The translations under genes were made by a program, and so were the position numbers. A stretch of DNA of 64,000 nucleotides from assembly GCF_018294505.1 (NCBI RefSeq), contig NC_057797.1, positions 123,757,116-123,821,115 on the forward strand, in the 5' to 3' direction. The DNA is from Triticum aestivum (taxonomy: Eukaryota > Streptophyta > Magnoliopsida > Poales > Poaceae). Under the pieces are notes generated by a model. It saw nothing but the letters and a program-made list of their open reading frames with translations. It did no database searches and was not told the origin of the DNA. This document shows positions 57,990 to 64,000 of this stretch, piece by piece (the first letter of the stretch is position 1; every line of letters starts with the position of its first letter).

Positions 57990-60900
57990 GTTCACTCGGT
58001 AGGAGGAGGGCTGGTAGGCTCAACGAATTCGTCCAAGTCGATCCCATCCGCAATCCGAGTGGCAGCACCGATGAAAGTCTCCATGAAGGACTAGAAGTCA
58101 TGCCTTTTGGTGTTAACGACCTTGATCGCCGCCAGCTTGTCTTCACGAGCTTCCTTGCAGTGGATTCGCACCAAGGACAGCGCCACATCAGCACCACACT
58201 AGGCGGAGGACTTCTTCCATTCTTGCACTCGGTCAGGGATCTCGTTGAGTCGAGCCATCAGGGATTCCAGGTCATTTTGAAGCATTGCCCTTGGCCAGAG
58301 CAATGAGTCGACTCGTGAGACTGCCTCCTTCAGACGTGCAAGGTAGCTTGTGACGCCGGCAACACGAGACTCCAGTCGGAGCATGTTCATTGCAGTTTCG
58401 TCGCAAACTGGAGAAGCGATAGGGTCCAGACCCGTCTCGACCCTTCCAGTTTCCTCGTCAAAGTCTTGGCAGAATTCTGTAGTCAAAAAATTAGCGAGTC
58501 GATCGGATGAGATTCATTTGCAAACGTCAACACATTCGGTTTAAAAGGAGTACCTTCCAGCATGAGATAGAGATTCTTTGCAAGAGTTCTCAGATAAGCT
58601 CCCGTATCATTCCCCTTGTGGATTGCAGACTCCAGCTTTTCATTTAGGACAATTTTATCCTTCTTCAAACAAGTCACTTCTCGGTTAGATTCATGGAGGC
58701 AGGACTTCAGCTTGTTCACCTCCCCTTCCATTGCTCCGACTAAAGCCAGCTTCTGGTCTGCAAGGGCAGTTTTATCTTGGGCTTCCTTCTGCGCAGCAGC
58801 GAGGTCCGAGTCCTTCTTCTCCAGAGCCAACTTCATTTTCTCTGCAAAAGAAGCAATCGGATCAGACAAGAGTTCAAAGAAATGTTTTAAAAAGATAGTC
58901 GACGGGAAGTTACCTTCCATACCAGTAGCTTCATCTTGAGCTTTCTCCAGATTCTGCTGGGCTAACTCCAAGTCGAGGTTGAGTTACCTTTGCTTCTCCT
59001 CAAGTTCAGCAAACTTGGAAATGAGAGTACAAGACTTCTGCAGAAGGCAAAAGACGTGTCAATCGACAAGATCAAAGGTTGTTTACTTCCGAGTGGATAA
59101 AACTTAAAGAGTTCACTTAGACCCCAGCCGACTGCACGCAGCCGACTGCCGTCTCGGGGACTACACCCAGCGGGTGCACTTGGCGTGCCCCCGCTGATTA
59201 AGACCCAACTCGACCGGTCTGCCCGGATCAAGCAAAAAAAAGTATTCAGACCCCGGCCGACTGCCAGCAGTCGACCGCGTTCTCGGGGACTACACTCAGT
59301 GGGTGCACTTGACGTGCCCCCACCGGTTCAGATCCCATTCGACTGGTCCGCCCAGGTCGAGTGGATGAAAAGAAAGGAAAAGGAACTCAGACCCCAGTCG
59401 ACTGCCAGCAGTCGACTGCGGTCTCGGGGACTACACCCAGTGGGTGCACTTAGCGTGCCCCCACCGGTTCAGATCCTACTCGCCCAGGCTGAGTGGAAGA
59501 GCACAAATACCAAAGACAACAAAACACCCAGTGGGTGTACAGATTGGACGCAAACAACATGAGATTGTACGGAAGAAAATATTTCAGATAGCATATCCTG
59601 ATAGAACAAGGTCAGTCGAAAGTTTACGTACCTGGTCATTGACCCAGAGAGCAGCGCTGGCATCGTAAGCAGCCTGGCTATTCTCGTGCACCGTCTTCAT
59701 CCGCTCCATCATCATGTTAGCCTGACGGATGGCTTCCGCAGCCGCATCCGACTTGTTTTCCGGGACAGGGTAGCTGGTGAAGAAGAGGGTAGGCGACCCA
59801 GGTGCAGCAGCTTGGACCTCTGGGGCGTGAGATGGGACGATGGAAGGAGTCACCGGTACAGTCGACGGTGCAGGGCTCTCACTCGACAAAGGTACAACGA
59901 AATTTACAGAGGCCCCGCCCGCGTCTTCAAATTGACGGACGGTTGGTGTTGTCATTGGTCCCTGCTGAGACGCCTTGCCAGCTGCTACCTTTTTTCTCTT
60001 TCTGGGCCTAGGAGCCACATCTTCATCGTTGTTTGGGAGATCGATGACGTTGGGTGGAGCTGCAGGGAAGATCAGTCGACCCCAAATAAACCACTCGAAT
60101 TCAATTGACCAAGTAATCAAGAACAAGATCATAAGAGTTTTTACCTGGGTTGGAGGTAACCGCGTCTTCCATCTCCTCGTCTCGGTACTAGTAGGAAGAG
60201 GTTCCTGATGTAGCAGCACTGCAAACGCCCTCACTCAGTCGGCCAGGTTCTGTTGCTCGAGTCGACAAAAAGAACAGGTCAGATGATTACCCGGAGAGGG
60301 TGGGGACGGCCACTTTGATCCTGGGTAAAGCCTTTGGCGGTTTGGAGGAGGTGGCCTTCGGTGCTTTTGGCGTTGGAGGCGGCACGACCTTGAGCTGCTT
60401 CGGGGCCTTCTCAATTGGCACTGGGGAAGACGTCCGGGGGTGCTTCGAAGATTGCCCAGTCGGCGCGGTCGCCAGGTCCGGGGTGCTCTCCGGGTCGTGA
60501 GCGTGCTTGGATCTCCTCTCTCTGCGAGGAGGCGAGTCGACCTCTTCGTCATCAGTCGAGTCGTCGCTCTCCTCATCCTCCTCGCTGTCCGAGTGCCACT
60601 CGCCGCTCTCGCCCCCGCTTGCTCCTTCCTTGACGTCTTGCCCCTGCACTCCATTGGGCATCGAGTACATGTTAATGAGAGCCTGAAAAGACAACGAGCA
60701 AAAGAAATGAAGTCGGCCATCAACAAAGTGTCACACAGTGAATCGGGAAGGTACTTGGCAAAGCAGAATCGTACCTGTTCCGGCTGGCGCGAGTGGTCGA
60801 ATGGAATCACCCTCCTAGACCCCCTGGGATTGTCTTTGTTGCTAGTAATTCCCCTCAGCTACTTCTCCAAGGTGTCTTCACTGACGTCCTCCGGGTGGAT

Positions 60901-61770
60901 CCGAGTGGAGTCCTCGAGTCCCGAGTACATCCACATCGGATGGTCACAGGCCTGAAGTGGTTGGATGCGTCGACTGAGAAAAACCTCCAGCAGGTCCATC
61001 CCAGTCACCCCATCGTGAACAAGTTGGACGACCCGCTCGACCAACACCTTGACCTGTGCCTTCTCTTCTGGGACCACCCTCAAGGAGGAGGGCTTCTCCA
61101 CTCGAGCTAGGGAAAAGGGAGGAAGTCCAGTCGACTGGCCTGGGGTCGGCTGGTCCTTACAGTAAAACCAAGTCGACTGCCAGCCCCGGATCGAGTCGGG
61201 AAGGATCATCGCTGGGGAGGTACTCTTGTTCCCCATCTGGATACCAAGGCCCCCGCACATCTGGATCACGTGCGTCCTCTCATCACTCGGGTTGGCCTTC
61301 TTGACCGACTGGGAGCGGCAAGTGAAGATGCGTTTGAAGAGACCCCAGTGCGGTCGACAGCCCAAGAAATTTTCACACATCGACACAAAAGCAGCGAGAT
61401 AGATTATGGTGTTTGGAGTGAAGTGGTGGAGTTGAGCCCCAAAGAAGTTCAGAAACCATGAAATAAAGGATGGGGATGCAAAGAAAACCCGCGGTCGACG
61501 TGGGTGGCGAGGAGAACACACTCACCCTCCCGCGGTTGCGGCTCGGTCTCGTTGCCCGGGAGCCGTGCCGATTTGTGGGGGGTCAGTCCCCCCTCCACCA
61601 TATCGTCGAGGTCGTCCTGGCTGATCGTCGAGCGGATCCAGTCGCCCTGGATCCAGCCCGGCGGCAGGCCGGATCGTGACGACGATCCGCCCTGGCTGGT
61701 CCTCTTGCCCTTCGCCTTCGCGGTTGCCTTCTTCGCGCGCTCCAACGCCACCGTCTTCTCTTTCCCCATG
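57990..61770 (-). pseudogene. Spliced antisense gene of element D
   Basis: The start is ATG at 61770 (MGKEKTVALERAKKATAK), 118 bp after a TATA box. Exon 1 (to about 60845) encodes a basic start and the PF04195-like domain: GECVLLATHVDRGFS, FFGAQLHHFTPNTI, FVSMCENFLGCRPHWGLF and STWFYCKDQ. A 1-base frameshift lies near 61465. By-eye later exons: about 60682-60287 (acidic, SDSEEDEESDDSTDDEE, then Pro/Lys-rich), 60061-59632 (Pro-rich, PRPRKRKK), about 59037-58918, about 58840-58560 (coiled coil), and about 58480-57990 with LARLKEAVSRVDSLLWP and RVQEWKKSSA. Splice borders such as CAG/GTACG at 59632 are clear. There are stops near 58982 and 58200. The function is unknown. Confidence 0.72.
59121..59490. 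repeat. 129-141-bp tandem repeats in an intron of the D antisense gene
   Basis: Three copies begin ACCCC(A/G)G(C/T)CGACTGC at 59121, 59250 and 59391. Each holds CTCGGGGACTACAC and GTGGGTGCACTTG-like words. They lie between the exons ending at 59632 and starting near 59037. Confidence 0.85.
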
Positions 61771-61887
61771 GCGGCGGATCGAGTCCGAGCGAGGTTGCGA
61801 CGCCGAGAGCGGAAGCAAACGCGTCGGAGAAGTCTGAGGAAGAAGGAAGAAAAAGGGAGCGCGCTGTGCAAAGACCTGGTCCGGTGC

Positions 61888-61896
61888 CTTTTATAA
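61888..61896 (-). promoter_or_regulatory. TATA box of the D antisense gene
   Basis: The minus strand reads TTATAAAAG, 118 bp upstream of the ATG at 61770 and about 420 bp inside the 3' LTR. The spacing is compact and typical of a plant core promoter without a 5' intron. Confidence 0.65.
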
Positions 61897-62301
61897 GGTC
61901 ATTCCCCGAGTGACTGGCTGGTAGGCCCAGACGATCTAAACAAATCCTGCAACAGTCGCGCGCGTAATATGTGGTGAAAAAGGTGGCGCGGGGATCGAGG
62001 CGACCTACCTAATCCGACCCGATTACCACGGCCCTGCCCGTATGGCGCGCTTCCCAAAATTCGAATCCCGCAAAATCCGCAGAGAGCATAGCAACTTGTC
62101 AGATTGAAAACATCCTCCACATTATCATTCGGAACTCTATCGTGAAAGTTCACTCGACAAAAACTAAGAATGGACCAAGGCGACTGAAAAAGAAGTTGAT
62201 GTTATCTCCTCCGTTCATCGATCCAGAGCAAGATATACTCATAGCACGAAGAATGAGTCGGAGGCGTTCTCAACTCCTTCCTCACTCAAACCCTGATCCA
62301 T
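61897..62301. other. Upstream region of the D antisense gene
   Basis: Non-coding stretch between the antisense TATA box and the polypurine tract. I see no ORF worth keeping. It should contain the upstream control sequence of the antisense gene. Confidence 0.4.
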
Positions 62302-62312
62302 TCGAGGGCTAA
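62302..62312 (+). other. Polypurine tract of element D
   Basis: TCGAGGGCTAA lies against the 3' LTR, a shorter relative of the GGGGCCTAA motif of A and B. Confidence 0.6.
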
Positions 62313-62865
62313 TGACGAAGCTATGTACCTAGGGTAGGGTCATGGATCTGTCCAAGATACCCTCCCTAAGGTAACCTCTAAAAGAACCAGAAGTAGTCGA
62401 AGAAAAATCATCATCCACTCGACCATAAAGCTATGTTCCACTCGACAGTCTTGAAGACACTCGACGATACAAGAAACCACTCAGAGTGTACAAGGCCTAA
62501 CATCATTCAGGATGACAATGGTTGGTCATTCACTCTGTAACCTTAAAGATCATTTATATCTCTTCATTACTGGTGTTACCAGTAACGCCCTGCCTTAATG
62601 TACATTGAACCCTCTGTAACGTGGGCTGGCTGGGGTCCTGCCGCACTCTATGTAAGCCACCCCCTCCTCCGGGACAAGGGTTCGGACCCCCTATAACTCA
62701 CACGCATATATCCAGTCGACCGCCTCCAGGCTCTGAGACATAGGGCTATTACTTCCTCCGAGAAGGGCCTGAACTCGTAAAACTCGCGTGTACAACTCCT
62801 CCATAGCTAGGATCTTGCCTCTACATACCTACCCCCATTCTACTGTCAGACTTAGAACCACGACA
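62313..62865 (+). repeat. 3' LTR of element D
   Basis: It starts TGACGAAGCTATG and ends AGAACCACGACA, 553 bp, with about 20 substitutions and one 1-bp gap against 49087-49640. GGGGG follows. Confidence 0.96.
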
Positions 62866-62870
62866 GGGGG

Positions 62871-63464
62871 CGCACAGGGTCTCCTGACCCGGCTGTGGCC
62901 GACCCAGTAGTTGTTGCCGCTGCTGCCATGGAGTTCTGCCCGGACTGTGTTCCTGCCATGAAGACTCCGGCCCAATTCGGCGGCTCAAGGGGGCCTGGAA
63001 TACTGTTGCCATCGGAACAGCCCCCGAGCATGCCATCCTGCAGCTGATACAAAGAGTCCGTCTCGCATGTTGATGATGTAGCGTCAGAACAGACGGTCAT
63101 CTCACCGCCATCCACTGATCCTTCAGAGTATTCACCGCCGTGGATGCAGCCTACGAAAGCATGCTTCATGACAGATTGAACATGGGTGGTCCTCGCGCGC
63201 TGAGCCGTTTCGATGAGGTTGGTGTGGACGTCCGGATCCGAGCCCGACTTGCCGATCCGGCCGATGAAGACATGAATTCCGCCGAAGGGGACCCGGTACC
63301 CGTACTCGATTGAGCCGGCCTCGGGGCCCTAGCCTTCGTCGTCAATGTAGAGCTTGCCGCGACGAATCTTGGTCAGCCGGCCCACAGCGTATCCCTTGAG
63401 CCCTTCGAAGTTGCCCTTCAAGAACTCAAATCCACCGTGCGCTGGCCCCACGGTGGGTGCCAAC
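62871..63464 (-). pseudogene. 5' leader and N-terminal gag of element A
   Basis: The minus-strand frame from 63464 (primer site) to 62871 matches the B leader: GFEFLKGN, GYAVGR, RRGKLYID, then TAG at 63329-63331 where B has Trp, then SIEYGYRVPFGG, HAFVG and DSLYQLQDG. The first in-frame ATG is at 63169, but the homology with B begins far upstream of it. D interrupts the frame at 62870, and the rest lies at 48708-49086. Confidence 0.8.
63446..63464 (-). other. Primer-binding site of element A
   Basis: The minus strand reads TTGGCACCCACCGTGGGGC, one base different from B and D. Confidence 0.75.
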
Positions 63465-63999
63465 TGTCGTGGAATTGTCACGGCAGATGTCCTAGCAAAA
63501 GGACTTAGTCGTAGGGCCATCGCAACTAGGAAGCTTAAAGGGGTTGACTGGGATAAAGGACACGAGAGGTTTTATACTAGTTCGGCCACTTACGATGAAG
63601 GTAAAAGCCTACGTCTAGTTGTGTTGGTATTGCTGGGGTTTCAGTTACCAAGAGGCTAGTTCGTCGACTTGGTTATCGATCTCTTGTTTCTTGCCCTAAG
63701 CCGCCACCGGGTCGTCCCCTTATATACACGGGTTGACGCCTGGTGGCCTACAGAGTCCCGGCCGGCTCATAAATCTTGTTCGGCTCGGTCACTTCTTTTA
63801 CATGCCTTTCTTTACAAGTCTTTCCTTACATACGGCGGTTTACAATATTGGGCCTTAAGCTGCCTCTAGGCCTTTAGGCCTTCTATAAGACTTGATAAAC
63901 TATCATCTTGAATGTTTACTGGGCTTCCTTTGTAACCTGCCATTGGGGATGACCCGGCCCCTCCTAGGCGGGTCATAACTGATAGCTATATCCCCAACA
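63465..63999 (-). repeat. 5' LTR of element A
   Basis: A 535-bp partner of 6232-6766 with the same ends. It finishes one base before the window end, and that base (C, 64000) is what the right CTTCG duplication would start with. Confidence 0.92.
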
Positions 64000-64000
64000 C

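Larger units (their letters stand above)
49087..62865 (+). mobile_element. Gypsy LTR retrotransposon D, complete, inserted in A
   Basis: A 13,779-bp element with LTRs of 554 and 553 bp and GGGGG duplications at 49082-49086 and 62866-62870. It has the same plan as A and B, but the sequences are clearly diverged and the LTRs unrelated, so it is a different family of the same lineage. The DNA contains many GTCGAC-type words. The LTRs differ at about 20 positions plus one 1-bp gap, giving roughly 1.4 million years at 1.3e-8. Confidence 0.97.
6232..63999 (-). mobile_element. Gypsy LTR retrotransposon A (outermost complete nest)
   Basis: Both LTRs are 535 bp (6232-6766 and 63465-63999) and differ at 27 positions by hand count. 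The left target duplication is CTTCG at 6227-6231, and base 64000 is C, as the right copy requires. After removing B, C and D about 11.1 kb of A remains. Order on the minus strand: 5' LTR, primer site, gag, protease, RT, RNase H, integrase, repeat spacer, plus-strand gene, polypurine tract, 3' LTR. About 1.7 kb of gag is missing where C lies, and about 0.5 kb of integrase is deleted. The lineage resembles Tat (inference from the plan and the antisense gene). Confidence 0.9.

Overview
The window looks like intergenic DNA from a large Triticeae grass genome (wheat, barley or Aegilops type). I see no host gene. Essentially everything is transposable-element sequence, mostly LTR retrotransposons inserted into one another. 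The grass assignment rests on a 3' LTR at 667-2402 that I recognise as the Angela/BARE-1/WIS Copia type, and on the nested Gypsy architecture.

Layout. 1-2402 is the 3' end of an Angela-type Copia element (RNase H end, polypurine tract, 3' LTR). 2403-6231 is part of an older repeat (called X here), split by an unclassified repeat U at about 3425-5014. From 6232 to 63999 runs one minus-strand Gypsy element, A. Its two LTRs (6232-6766 and 63465-63999) are both 535 bp, and base 64000 is the first base of the expected target duplication CTTCG. Three later elements sit inside A. B (8468-21774, plus strand, 526-bp LTRs, duplication AGTAT) is a relative of A. C (29113-about 48707, minus strand) is a Copia element with LTRs of at least 6.5 kb. 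D (49087-62865, plus strand, 554/553-bp LTRs, duplication GGGGG) is a Gypsy element of another family. Hand counts of LTR differences (A 27/535, C 18 in a 428-bp sample, D 20/553, B 15/526) fit the nesting: A is oldest.

A, B and D share one plan: LTR, a primer site of the form TTGGCGCCCACCGTGGGGC, gag, protease, an in-frame UAG, RT-RNase H-integrase, a repeat-rich spacer, a spliced gene on the opposite strand with its own TATA box, and the LTR. This resembles the Tat lineage of plant Gypsy elements, which are known to carry extra antisense ORFs. The antisense protein looks like the 'putative gypsy type transposon' family (PF04195) followed by low-complexity and coiled-coil parts. All the gag-pol copies are damaged by stops, frameshifts, deletions or lost catalytic residues.

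Element C is the most unusual. Each of its very long LTRs carries an ORF of roughly 1,200 codons in the sense direction, downstream of one TATA box and upstream of a second. The lesions differ between the two LTR copies, so the ORF was probably open when C inserted. The strongest candidates for something under-described are this LTR-borne gene, the UAG shared by A, B and D at the protease/RT boundary, and the recurrent antisense gene with its own promoter.
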